A DNA stretch of 64,000 nt, from assembly GCA_012838665.1 (NCBI GenBank), contig DUOX01000034.1:1-64000 (forward strand). The letters run 5' to 3'. Made by a program: the position numbers and the translations under genes. This DNA comes from Clostridiales bacterium (GTDB lineage: Bacteria > Bacillota > Clostridia > Oscillospirales > Oscillospiraceae). Shown piece by piece: positions 1-7,340 of this stretch. The notes beneath the pieces are model-generated. The model worked only from the letters and a program-made list of their open reading frames with translations. It ran no database searches and was not told where the DNA came from. Position 1 is the first letter of the stretch. Every line of letters starts with the position of its first letter.

Positions 1-1166
1 GTTTCGTAAAGAGGTATGTCAATAGCCATGCAGGCTTCGGCGATGTCATCCGCAGAGAAGCTCTTTGCCGACTTAAGGGCTTCAAAGAACACCATAGCGC
101 CAGCATATGTACGGATGGAATGCGCTGACCAAAGTTCCTGGTTGTATCTGCTCTTGTATTCTTCGACGTATGCCGTAAGGCCTTTGGCTGCTTTTTCATT
201 AGTCCTGGCAACAGTTATATCGGCATGGATGAGGCCGTTAATACCGTCGCCCAGAACGTTCTTGAGGTCTTGCACTGAGTTTGCGCCGCAAACCATGGCA
301 TCGGGTTGATAGTTGAGTTCCTTCATCTGCTTGAACAGCAGCAGACCGTCGGCTACATAGAAGGTGGGGGCCACGACGTTAGCGCCGGCTTGCTTCATTT
401 TGAGGATAAGTGACGACAGGTCTGTGGTTTTGCTGCTGTATCCTTCTCTCAAAACAATATTTAGGCCCAGCTTATTAGCCTCTGCTTCCATGCCGTCGGC
501 AACACTGGTTCCATATGCGCTGTCTTCATAAATAAGAGCGATTTTAAGGTCTTTGGGGTCGGTGCCCAGTTTCTCAGCTACCAGCTCGTTAATAATTTTT
601 GCCTGGCTCTCGCCGAGGTTTGAGCCTGTTATGCCGAACCTGAACAGATACTTAAAGCCGCGCTGAGTGATGTTGTCCGCCACACCGCTGTTTTCCCACC
701 AGACGGTCTGGTTCTTTTCAGCAACGGCGCTGCCGGCATAAGCTACTCCGCTGGAATATGAACCCATGATTGCATGGACTTTCTCAACGTTAATCAGGCG
801 TTCAACTTCAGCAGTAGCCGCGTCGGGTGTGGGGGCGTCCGCCTTTACAAGCTCAATTGGAATGCCATTGATTCCACCCTGCGCGTTAACCAAATCTGCA
901 GCTATTTCAACACCCTTGATTTCCTCTTGTCCGAACTTGGACAAATCACCGGTCAGCGGGTAAATAATACCCAGCCTGAAGGTTTCGCCGTCGGAGGTGC
1001 CTGTATCTGTCGGTTTCGTTTTAGTATCCGTTGTTGGTGTTTCCGCAGGTGTGGGAGTAGTCGAGGTGCCACCCTGCTTGGAACCGCCGCCACAAGCTGC
1101 CATAGTGCCAAAAAATATGCAAGTGATTAAGAGTAAGCTGATTACTAGTGTTAGTTTTTTGGACAT
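1..1166 (-). CDS. Branched-chain amino-acid-type ABC transporter substrate-binding lipoprotein (3' end cut by window)
   Basis: The minus frame is open from the window edge to an ATG at 1166. The N-terminus is a lipoprotein signal: Lys-Lys, a hydrophobic stretch, then a lipobox ending MAAC (Cys at about residue 25), followed by a Gly/Ser/Thr/Pro-rich linker. The mature part begins RLGIIYPLTGDLSKFG and continues as a type 1 periplasmic-binding fold (LivK/Peripla_BP_6 family), about 388 codons so far. It would capture a small amphipathic solute outside the membrane. Substrate is not readable from sequence; the family takes Leu/Ile/Val, amides, urea and others. I chose ATG 1166 over ATG 1172 because GAGGAG sits 8 nt before 1166 but only 2 nt before 1172. 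Permease and ATPase genes, if linked, lie beyond the window. Confidence 0.85.
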   Translation of the reverse strand, partial: MSKKLTLVISLLLITCIFFGTMAACGGGSKQGGTSTTPTPAETPTTDTKTKPTDTGTSDGETFRLGIIYPLTGDLSKFGQEEIKGVEIAADLVNAQGGINGIPIELVKADAPTPDAATAEVERLINVEKVHAIMGSYSSGVAYAGSAVAEKNQTVWWENSGVADNITQRGFKYLFRFGITGSNLGESQAKIINELVAEKLGTDPKDLKIALIYEDSAYGTSVADGMEAEANKLGLNIVLREGYSSKTTDLSSLILKMKQAGANVVAPTFYVADGLLLFKQMKELNYQPDAMVCGANSVQDLKNVLGDGINGLIHADITVARTNEKAAKGLTAYVEEYKSRYNQELWSAHSIRTYAGAMVFFEALKSAKSFSADDIAEACMAIDIPLYE

Positions 1167-1329
1167 ATTCATGCCTCCTCATCCTACTTAAGATTAAATT
1201 CTGTGGTTCTGTGCTAGAATAATTGAAACCAGCGCTCAATGATCAGAAATGGGACGCGCTAAAAAAATTAACAGCCTTATTCCTTTACCAACCTCCCTTC
1301 GACAAATTCTTACATACCTATCATAGCTA

Positions 1330-1358
1330 ATATTACTCCTAGCTAATGGGTTTGTCAA
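1330..1358 (-). promoter_or_regulatory. Sigma-A-type promoter for the substrate-binding lipoprotein gene
   Basis: On the minus strand TTGACA (1358-1353) is followed after exactly 17 nt by TAATAT (1335-1330). It points at the lipoprotein gene and leaves a leader of roughly 155 nt in which I recognise no riboswitch. The rest of the 1167-1519 gap holds AT-rich sequence and the terminator of the neighbouring operon. Confidence 0.6.
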
Positions 1359-1474
1359 GAAGTGTTAAGAAATAAACGAAAATTTTAGAACTTAAGAAAA
1401 AGGTTACAATATTTACCGGACCGTCGCCGGGAGGCGATAAGCAGGAAAGCAATATGTAATTTTGCGCAGCAAAC

Positions 1475-1517
1475 AAAAGGGGCTGCAGCAAACGAAAATT
1501 TGCTGCAGCCCCTTTTT
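1475..1517 (-). terminator. Intrinsic terminator of the trpXYZ-like operon
   Basis: Long inverted repeat: arms AAAAGGGGCTGCAGCAAA and its complement around a CGAAAA loop. It starts 3 nt past the stop of the ATPase gene, and a T-rich stretch follows the minus-strand arm. It is nearly symmetrical. Confidence 0.85.
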
Positions 1518-1519
1518 GG

Positions 1520-2293
1520 TTAGTTTCCGCACTCTATGCTGATTTCAGTGAAGATATGGAGGACATCGTTTACGGTGGTGGCTTCCTTTTCGGCACCGGC
1601 CTTTTCCAGAACAATCTGGCCTTTGTCCATCATAATGAGCCTGTTCCCGTAATCTACCGCGTAGCGCAGGTTATGGGTTACCATTATTGCGGTGAGCTTT
1701 TTCTCTTTGATTACTTTGTCCGTAAGCTCCATGATAATCTCCGCGGTTTTGGGGTCAAGGGCGGCGGTGTGTTCGTCCAGAATCAGAAAATCAATGGGGG
1801 TTAGTGTGGACATTATAAGGGCCACGGCCTGTCTTTGGCCGCCCGAGAGGGCGCCCATTTTTACTTCCAGTTTGTCTTCAAGGCCCAGGCCCAAAATGGA
1901 AAGCTGCTCACGGTAATAGTCTTTTCGGGCCTTGTTGATACATTTTCTCAGCCCAAAGGCTTTGCCCTTGTTGTCGGCCAGTGACATGTTTTCAAGCAGT
2001 GTCAGGTTAGGGCAGCTTCCCATGGCGGGGTTTTGATAAACCCGACCTATCTTTTCGTATCTTTTAAATTCCTTCATTTTGGTGATGTTTTCACCGTTAA
2101 TCAGAACCTCGCCACCCTCAACGGAAATGCTGCCGCAGATTATATTGAGAAGGGAGGTCTTTCCGCTGCCGTTGCTTCCCACAATGGCGAGAAAATCACC
2201 ATCGGCCACGGTTAGGTTAAAGCCCTGGAATATGCACATTTCCGTAATAGTGCCCGGGTTGTAAATTTTTACGATGTTTCTAAGTTCAAGCAT
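1520..2293 (-). CDS. trpZ: ABC transporter ATP-binding protein, TrpZ-like
   Basis: A 257-residue nucleotide-binding subunit. Walker A GSNGSGKT is at residues 39-46, the signature LSGGQ at 149-153, Walker B with LILDE at about 170-174, and the switch His in VTHN after it. It hydrolyses ATP on the cytoplasmic side to drive uptake through the permease encoded just upstream, whose stop it overlaps by 8 nt. It belongs to the uncharacterised-transporter ATPase group (COG1101) that travels with COG4120 permeases and COG2984 binding proteins. The Trp-type T-box ahead of the operon is the main reason to name it TrpZ. Start is ATG 2293. It is the last gene of the unit, followed at once by a terminator. 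Confidence 0.85.
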   Translation of the reverse strand: MLELRNIVKIYNPGTITEMCIFQGFNLTVADGDFLAIVGSNGSGKTSLLNIICGSISVEGGEVLINGENITKMKEFKRYEKIGRVYQNPAMGSCPNLTLLENMSLADNKGKAFGLRKCINKARKDYYREQLSILGLGLEDKLEVKMGALSGGQRQAVALIMSTLTPIDFLILDEHTAALDPKTAEIIMELTDKVIKEKKLTAIMVTHNLRYAVDYGNRLIMMDKGQIVLEKAGAEKEATTVNDVLHIFTEISIECGN

Positions 2294-3182
2294 TGCTATT
2301 CACCCCGCTTTTCTGGCGGTTTCCGATGACGAGTATAACCAGGAACAGCACGGCGGTAACGAGCTTCAGAAGATTTGCCGGCAGCCCCAGGCTAATAGCC
2401 GCCTGAATGCATGCCTTATACAGTATGCTTCCTACCATGACGGCCGTGGTGCCTTTTACAAAGCCAAGGTTTTTGAACAGGGTTGTGCCAATTATTACCG
2501 TTGCCAGGCCAAAGACTACCTGGCCGGTGCCCATGGTGCTGGAAAAGGCCCGCTGTTCGTGGCATACAACGGCGCCGGACAGGGCCACCAGGGTGTTGGC
2601 AATGACCAGCCCAAGGATTTTTACGCTCCCTTTATCCTTCGCAAGAGTAGTGACAAGTACGCTGTTGTCCCCCACGGCCCGGAGGAGCAACCCGCTTTTG
2701 GTATTGAAGTAGATATCCAGAATGAGCTTGAAAACAATGGCCAGTATTAGGGATACAATCAGTTTGCGGTATATGAGGGACATGCCGCCAAACAGGGCCA
2801 TGGTGGGAGCCGCTGTGAATATGGTGTCTGTTGCCCTGTCAATTGCCATGTTTGAGCCTGCAATCTGGAGGTTAATTGAAAACAGCCCCGTCATGGTAAT
2901 TATGCCGGCCAGCAAATCCCGTACCCCCAGTTTCACATGTATAAGGCCGGTTATAAGCCCCGCCGCGGCTCCCACCAGCATTGCCACAGGCAGGGTGAGA
3001 TAGGGGTCCAGTCCGTTTGTGAGCAAAACCGCAGTTACGGCGGCCCCCAGGGGAAAGCTGCCGTCCACCGTCAGGTCGGGAAAATCAAGGATTCTGTATG
3101 TTATATATACTCCGTATGAGAGCAAGGCGTATATGAGGCCCTGGGTTACGGTGCCTACAAGTAAATCTAGAAAATTGTTCAT
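2286..3182 (-). CDS. trpY: ABC transporter permease, TrpY-like
   Basis: A 298-residue, strongly hydrophobic protein with about eight predicted membrane segments, of the BPD_transp_2 type (relatives of LivH/LivM and RbsC). Its N-terminus runs into a segment rich in Gly, Ala and Leu, and the C-terminus ends in a short polar tail. It would form the membrane channel for the substrate delivered by the lipoprotein encoded upstream. It lies between the binding-protein gene (75 nt away, with a hairpin in the gap) and the ATPase gene (8 nt overlap). Start ATG 3182 follows GAGGG at a usable distance. The family assignment is firm; the substrate is inferred from the T-box. Confidence 0.85.
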   Translation of the reverse strand: MNNFLDLLVGTVTQGLIYALLSYGVYITYRILDFPDLTVDGSFPLGAAVTAVLLTNGLDPYLTLPVAMLVGAAAGLITGLIHVKLGVRDLLAGIITMTGLFSINLQIAGSNMAIDRATDTIFTAAPTMALFGGMSLIYRKLIVSLILAIVFKLILDIYFNTKSGLLLRAVGDNSVLVTTLAKDKGSVKILGLVIANTLVALSGAVVCHEQRAFSSTMGTGQVVFGLATVIIGTTLFKNLGFVKGTTAVMVGSILYKACIQAAISLGLPANLLKLVTAVLFLVILVIGNRQKSGVNSNA

Positions 3183-3209
3183 TCAAAGCCCTCGTTTCCT
3201 GCTGGGAAT

Positions 3210-3250
3210 GGGAGGGGCGGCAAGGCGTTTAGCCTGTGGCGCACCCTCCC
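3210..3250 (-). other. Intercistronic stem-loop between trpX and trpY
   Basis: A GC-rich inverted repeat (GGGAGGGTGCG against CGCCCCTCCC on the minus strand) lies between the binding-protein stop and the permease start. No T-tract follows, so it is unlikely to be a full terminator. Such hairpins often stabilise the upstream message so that binding protein exceeds permease; that role is inference. Confidence 0.55.
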
Positions 3251-3257
3251 GTATTTT

Positions 3258-4223
3258 TTATTGGTTTCCGGACTCAATTGCTTTTTCGGCAATTTCCGCC
3301 GGAACGTCTATACCCATTTCCGCAAGAGCAGCGGAATTGATGTAGTAGTTGAATTCGCTGATGGTTTCATAGGGCATCTCGGCAGCGGTGGCCTCGCCCC
3401 TCAGGATTTTTGCCACCATTTTCCCGGTCTGCCTGCCAAGCTCAAAGTAGTCTATGCCCGCTGCTGCCACGCAGCCGATTTTAACCTGCTCCACCTCGCT
3501 GCCGTAGACGGGTATGCCCGCCTCGTTGGTTTTCTCAAGGATGGAAGGCAGCACGCCCACCACGTTGTTGTCCGTCAGGTTGGAGAGGCAGTCCACGCCC
3601 TTAGCAATAAGGGTATCCGCGGCAAGAGTGACCTCCGACTGCTGAGTAACCCCTAGTCCCTCTATTGTGAAGCCGTATTCGGGACCTTTTTCCTGATACT
3701 CGCCTATGGCCGAAACGGAGTTGGGCTCGCTGGTGGTGTAGAGTATTCCGATTGTTTTGGCCTCAGGCTGGAGTTTGCGGATAAGCTCCAACTGGGCGTC
3801 CACCGGGAGCTTGTCGCTGGTGCCGGTGATGTTGCCTTTGTCAAGCTTTGCCTGTACGGGGTCGGTAATTGCCGTAAAGATAACGGGAATGTCCTTATCC
3901 TCGGCCGCCGCAAAACAGGCGGTGGCAGCGGGGGTTGCTATGGCACACATTAAAGCCACATTGTTGGCGGAAAAGTTTTGAGCTATCTGTGTTGCTGTGG
4001 CGTCGTCAAACCCGGCGTTCTGATACTCGATGACAAAATCCTCGTTTTCCACAAGGCCAGCATCCTTAAGACCCTGGACAAAACCCTCCCTACAGTTGTC
4101 AAGGGAGGCGTGTTCCCCGTACTGTGAAATCCCGATAACGGGGGGCTTTTTGGATTTGCCGCAGCCGGCGGCAAGGGTTAACACAATGGCAAATATGGCA
4201 ATGACGGATATTAGTCTTTTCAT
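3258..4223 (-). CDS. trpX: ABC transporter substrate-binding lipoprotein, TrpX-like
   Basis: A 321-residue protein of the ABC_sub_bind family (COG2984). The signal peptide ends in lipobox LAAGC, so the mature protein would be tethered outside the membrane. The mature part starts with VIGISQYGEHASLDNC, typical of this family, and shows the two-lobed type 1 binding-protein pattern (GFVQGLKDAG, then AIATPAATA, then TSDKLPVDAQLELI). It is first in a three-gene operon with permease and ATPase. In Firmicutes this gene set under a Trp T-box is the predicted tryptophan importer TrpXYZ; here the T-box upstream carries UGG. RBS AAGGAG lies 9 nt before the ATG. Tyrosine or another aromatic substrate remains possible. 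Confidence 0.85.
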   Translation of the reverse strand: MKRLISVIAIFAIVLTLAAGCGKSKKPPVIGISQYGEHASLDNCREGFVQGLKDAGLVENEDFVIEYQNAGFDDATATQIAQNFSANNVALMCAIATPAATACFAAAEDKDIPVIFTAITDPVQAKLDKGNITGTSDKLPVDAQLELIRKLQPEAKTIGILYTTSEPNSVSAIGEYQEKGPEYGFTIEGLGVTQQSEVTLAADTLIAKGVDCLSNLTDNNVVGVLPSILEKTNEAGIPVYGSEVEQVKIGCVAAAGIDYFELGRQTGKMVAKILRGEATAAEMPYETISEFNYYINSAALAEMGIDVPAEIAEKAIESGNQ

Positions 4224-4357
4224 ATCAATTATCTCCTTTACTTTAAATCCTTATTTTATGATTTTAATTAAAACTAATTATAGAGATGAAAGTCGCATCG
4301 CCATCGCTTTACTTTATTTATCATGGTCGGCATCTCCTTTTCGCAAAGAAGGATAAT

Positions 4358-4618
4358 AAAAAAAGCCTTATCCCAAACATGGGACAAGACTGACATCCTG
4401 CGGTACCACCCAAATTGATAATAATAATTATCCACTCATCTCCCGTACATACATACGGGTCGTGCTGGTAACGGATACGGCTCCCGTCGGCTTTTTTGCA
4501 GAAAACGCATTTGGCCGCCCTCATAAGTCCATTCGCCCCGCGCCGGATTACCGCGATTCCACCATCCGCAGCTCTCTGTGAATCGACCTTCGGGGTTACT
4601 ATTCTTAATCATCGGTTT
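4358..4618 (-). promoter_or_regulatory. T-box riboswitch with UGG (Trp) specifier, ending in a terminator
   Basis: The minus-strand leader has the T-box landmarks in order. They are the 5' stem I strand CGATGATTAAGAATAGTAACC, the AGAGAG motif (4577-4572), the distal GGTGGAA element, a specifier loop reading GAA-TGG-ACTT (TGG at 4531-4529), and the antiterminator core GGTGGTACCGC near 4410-4400. A terminator follows: CTTGTCCC/GGGATAAG and seven T's (4390-4358). Uncharged tRNA pairing with specifier and core should allow read-through into trpXYZ. One caveat: the variable core base is U (UGGU), which pairs best with discriminator A, whereas bacterial tRNA-Trp usually has G73, so a G-U pair would be needed. 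Confidence 0.9.
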
Positions 4619-4636
4619 AAGTGTTTAATTGGCATA

Positions 4637-4665
4637 ATTATAAAGATATCCGGTCGCTTTGTCAA
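4637..4665 (-). promoter_or_regulatory. Consensus sigma-A promoter for the T-box leader
   Basis: Perfect TTGACA (4665-4660), 17 nt spacer, perfect TATAAT (4642-4637) on the minus strand. The expected start near 4630 puts the T-box at the very 5' end of the transcript. A consensus promoter suits control wholly by attenuation. Confidence 0.85.
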
Positions 4666-4768
4666 GAGCGGATTTTATTATTTTCCGTCGGAATAAAAAA
4701 TGTGGTTGAGTAAATTCAAATATCATTATATCATATAGCCAACAAATATTTAGAAGCTGGAGGGTAAT

Positions 4769-5896
4769 ATGAAGGAGAAAGCTTACTTGATTATTGGCGG
4801 CATACTGATAGGCGTTATCTCCGTTACACTTGTGCTTCTTGGCAATCCGACAAACATGGGCTTCTGTATTGCATGTTTTCTCCGCGATATGGCGGGGGCA
4901 TTAAAGCTGCATTCATCCTCTGCGGTCCGGTATTTGCGCCCGGAGGTAATCGGCCTTATCCTGGGGTCAACTGTTTTATCCATTGCCCGCAGGGAATTTA
5001 GGCCCAGGGGCGGCTCCGCTCCCATTACCCGATTTGTACTGGGTTTCTGGGTTATGATTGGGGCGCTGGTGTTTTTAGGCTGCCCCCTGCGGATGATACT
5101 GCGACTGGCGGCAGGCGACCTGAATGCTGTTTTGGGACTGCTCGGGTTTATTTTCGGCATAGGCGTGGGAGTGGTTTTTCTGCAAAAGGGCTTCAGCCTT
5201 GGACGTACATATAGACAGCCTAAGCTTGAGGGAGCGGCGCTGCCTGTGGTGCAGCTGGTGCTCCTTTTTGTTCTTTTGGCAGTACCCGGAGCGTTAGCCC
5301 TCAGTGAGAGCGGCCCCGGCTCCATGCATGCCCCCGTTCTGATATCCTTAGCGGCGGGGCTTGTAGTAGGCGCCGTCGCCCAGCGTACACGTTTGTGCAT
5401 GGCAGGCGGGATTCGGGATGCCATGCTGTTTCGGGACTGGACGCTGCTCTCGGGCTTTGCGGCCATACTGGTGTCGGCTCTTGTGATGAATCTGGTTTTT
5501 GGCAAATTCAATCCGGGCTTTGACGGGCAGCCCATTGCCCATACGGACGGGCTATGGAACTTTCTGGGCATGGCCCTTGTGGGTTTCGGCTCCGTGCTTT
5601 TGGGAGGATGCCCCCTGCGGCAACTGATAATGGCCGGGGAGGGCAACAGCGATTCCGCCATTACTGTTCTGGGGTTTATTGCCGGCGCCGCCTTTGCGCA
5701 TAATTTCGGTCTTGCCTCCTCGGTGGAGGGGGCCACAACAGGCGGTAAGGCTGCCGTTGTCATAGGACTTTTGGTATGCGCCATAATTGCAGTTTACTGT
5801 ACATTTTTCAAGGGAGGGTTAAAAAGTGAAAATAGACGCCAGGGGACTGTCATGTCCGGAGCCGGTAATTCTGCTGCGCCGGGCACTGGAAAATAA
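4769..5896 (+). CDS. yedE: YedE family putative selenium transporter
   Basis: A 375-residue polytopic membrane protein of the YeeE/YedE (DUF395, sulfur-transport) family. It has the internal duplication typical of the family: the Cys-containing motifs GCPLRMIL and GGCPLRQLI sit in the two halves, each in a run of hydrophobic helices. Members next to selD are named selenium metabolism membrane protein YedE and are thought to import a selenium species; the transported form is not established. It opens a seven-gene operon that continues with yedF, selD, DUF3343, a desulfurase, yqeB and yqeC. ATG 4769 follows CTGGAGGG. Its end overlaps the yedF start by 71 nt in another frame. Confidence 0.85.
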   Translation: MKEKAYLIIGGILIGVISVTLVLLGNPTNMGFCIACFLRDMAGALKLHSSSAVRYLRPEVIGLILGSTVLSIARREFRPRGGSAPITRFVLGFWVMIGALVFLGCPLRMILRLAAGDLNAVLGLLGFIFGIGVGVVFLQKGFSLGRTYRQPKLEGAALPVVQLVLLFVLLAVPGALALSESGPGSMHAPVLISLAAGLVVGAVAQRTRLCMAGGIRDAMLFRDWTLLSGFAAILVSALVMNLVFGKFNPGFDGQPIAHTDGLWNFLGMALVGFGSVLLGGCPLRQLIMAGEGNSDSAITVLGFIAGAAFAHNFGLASSVEGATTGGKAAVVIGLLVCAIIAVYCTFFKGGLKSENRRQGTVMSGAGNSAAPGTGK

Positions 5897-6029
5897 GCCG
5901 GACATCTGCGAGATAAGCGTGGACAATGCCGCTGCCCGGGAAAACTGCGCAAGATACGCCAAATACGCGGGATATAAAACAGAGATTATTGAAAATGACG
6001 GGGGCTGGACACTGCGACTGACGAAATAA
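5826..6029 (+). CDS. yedF: Short YedF/TusA-family sulfur or selenium carrier protein
   Basis: A 67-residue protein with the TusA/SirA fold signature near the N-terminus: DARGLSCPEPV, with the single carrier Cys in CPEP. In TusA-type proteins this Cys carries persulfide; in YedF a selenium-carrying role is suspected. Full YedF proteins are close to 200 residues and add a DsrE-like domain. This one stops after the TusA domain, and selD follows 28 nt later with no sign of a remnant. GTG start at 5826 has GGGAGG 9 nt upstream, which decides the start despite the overlap with yedE. Position between yedE and selD makes a selenium role more likely than a tRNA-thiolation role. Confidence 0.8.
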   Translation: MKIDARGLSCPEPVILLRRALENKPDICEISVDNAAARENCARYAKYAGYKTEIIENDGGWTLRLTK

Positions 6030-6057
6030 TACGGCCCATTTTAAAAGAGGTGGTACC

Positions 6058-7095
6058 ATGTCGGAGCAAAAGCTTACGCGGTTTTCCACATCTGCCGGCT
6101 GCGGCGCCAAGATTGGCCCGGGAGTTCTCTCGGATATAATGAAAAGTCTGCCCGGGCTGCCTGACCCAAATCTGCTAGTGGGATACGACAGTTCCGACGA
6201 CGCCTGCGTCTATGACCTTGGTGACGACCGCTGCCTTATCCAGACCGTAGATTTTTTCCCGCCCATGGTGGATGACCCCTATGTCTACGGGCAGATTGCC
6301 GCGGCCAACGCGCTGAGCGACGTATACGCCATGGGCGGCGAGCCCAGGCTTGCCCTGAATCTGCTGTGCTTCCCCACCTGTCTTACTTTGGAGACGGTGC
6401 GGGCCATACTTGAGGGCGGGCATGACAAGGCCAGGGAGGCGGGCTGCATAATTGCGGGAGGCCATACCATTGAAGATGTGGGGCCAAAATATGGCCTGTG
6501 CGTCACGGGATTTGCAGAAAAAAACAGGGTTTTAACCAACGGCGGGGCTAAAGCCGGGGACTTGTTGGTGCTCACAAAGCCTCTGGGGACCGGCATACTC
6601 GCCACCGCCCTGAAGGCGGATTTGCTTTCCGATGCCGATTACAGGCGGCTTATAGATGTTATGACGGCTTTAAACCGCGCCCCCGGGGAGTGCATGCAGG
6701 GGCTCCGGGTCCATGCCTGTACCGATGTCACCGGATTTTCACTCATAGGTCATGCGGGGGAGATGGCCCGGAGCAGCGGGGTTGCGCTGGCCTTGGAGGC
6801 CTCGTCGCTTCCGGTGCTGGAGTCCGCAACAGAGCTGGCCAGAATGGGCATGATTCCCGCCGGTGCCTACAGAAACCGGGAGTTTATGGAGGAAAAGGCC
6901 TGCTTTTCCGATGAAATTCCCCTGTATTTATCGGACATTATGTTCGACCCCCAGACCTCCGGCGGCCTGCTTATTGCCCTGCCGGAGCGGGACGCCCGGA
7001 TACTGTTGGAAAGGCTGTCCGAGTTTACGCCCTGGGCAAGGCAAATCGGTTATGTGAAAGAGCCCGGAAAATGGGACATTGAGGTGTGCCTGTGA
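6058..7095 (+). CDS. selD: Selenide, water dikinase (selenophosphate synthetase)
   Basis: A 345-residue SelD that makes selenophosphate from selenide and ATP in the cytoplasm. The N-terminal loop reads SAGCGAKIGPG, so the essential residue is Cys-15 (E. coli Cys-17) rather than selenocysteine. The second, non-essential E. coli Cys (CGC) is Ala here. Then come the AIRS-family ATP/Mg motifs: VGYDSSDDACVY, IQTVDFFPP, IAAANALSDVYAMGG, and the C-terminal FDPQTSGGLL. ATG 6058 follows AGAGGTGG. No selA, selB or Sec tRNA gene is in the window. The partners are those of the SelD-dependent molybdenum hydroxylase trait, so selenophosphate may feed that cofactor. Other selenium uses elsewhere in the genome cannot be excluded. 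Confidence 0.95.
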   Translation: MSEQKLTRFSTSAGCGAKIGPGVLSDIMKSLPGLPDPNLLVGYDSSDDACVYDLGDDRCLIQTVDFFPPMVDDPYVYGQIAAANALSDVYAMGGEPRLALNLLCFPTCLTLETVRAILEGGHDKAREAGCIIAGGHTIEDVGPKYGLCVTGFAEKNRVLTNGGAKAGDLLVLTKPLGTGILATALKADLLSDADYRRLIDVMTALNRAPGECMQGLRVHACTDVTGFSLIGHAGEMARSSGVALALEASSLPVLESATELARMGMIPAGAYRNREFMEEKACFSDEIPLYLSDIMFDPQTSGGLLIALPERDARILLERLSEFTPWARQIGYVKEPGKWDIEVCL

Positions 7096-7340
7096 TTTAT
7101 ATTGCAACCTTCTTTTCTCACTACGGAGCAATCAACTTTAAAAGAGTTCTGGCCGCCCGGGGCATACAGGTCCAGCTTATGCCCGTACCCAGAGCCATCA
7201 GCTCCTCCTGCGGCACCTGCGCCAGATTTGAAGGGGATTTCCCGGATTTGATGTTTTTGCCCGAGGAGGATGTTGAAGGGCTGTTTGTCCGGAGGGATGA
7301 CGACTTTGAACCAGTGGAAATCCGGGGTGAGCCGATATGA
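7092..7340 (+). CDS. DUF3343 domain protein, putative Se/S carrier-like
   Basis: A small protein of about 82 residues that starts MIYIATFFSHYGAINF and contains a conserved Cys pair in SSSCGTCARF. This is the DUF3343 (putative Se/S carrier-like) family, which recurs in selenium-cofactor gene clusters, often between selD and a NifS-like desulfurase, exactly as here. A role in holding or passing selenium or sulfur through the CGTC cysteines is plausible but unproven. GTG 7092 overlaps the selD stop as GTGA; an alternative GTG at 7086 would add two residues. Its stop overlaps the next ATG as ATGA, so translation along this stretch is probably coupled. Confidence 0.75.
   Translation: MIYIATFFSHYGAINFKRVLAARGIQVQLMPVPRAISSSCGTCARFEGDFPDLMFLPEEDVEGLFVRRDDDFEPVEIRGEPI

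Noticed and set aside
1413..1424. TTACCGGACCG shared with 62288-62298
   Set aside because: A single 11-base match between two unrelated gaps, with no flanking similarity; best taken as chance.
4783..5784. 333-codon open frame antisense to yedE
   Set aside because: Rich in Ser, Arg, Pro and Lys without domains; yedE on the plus strand has family motifs, an RBS and operon context.
6058..7095. Selenocysteine in SelD or a neighbour
   Set aside because: The SelD active-site position is a TGC Cys codon. I saw no in-frame TGA joined to a family-conserved continuation in the selenium operon.
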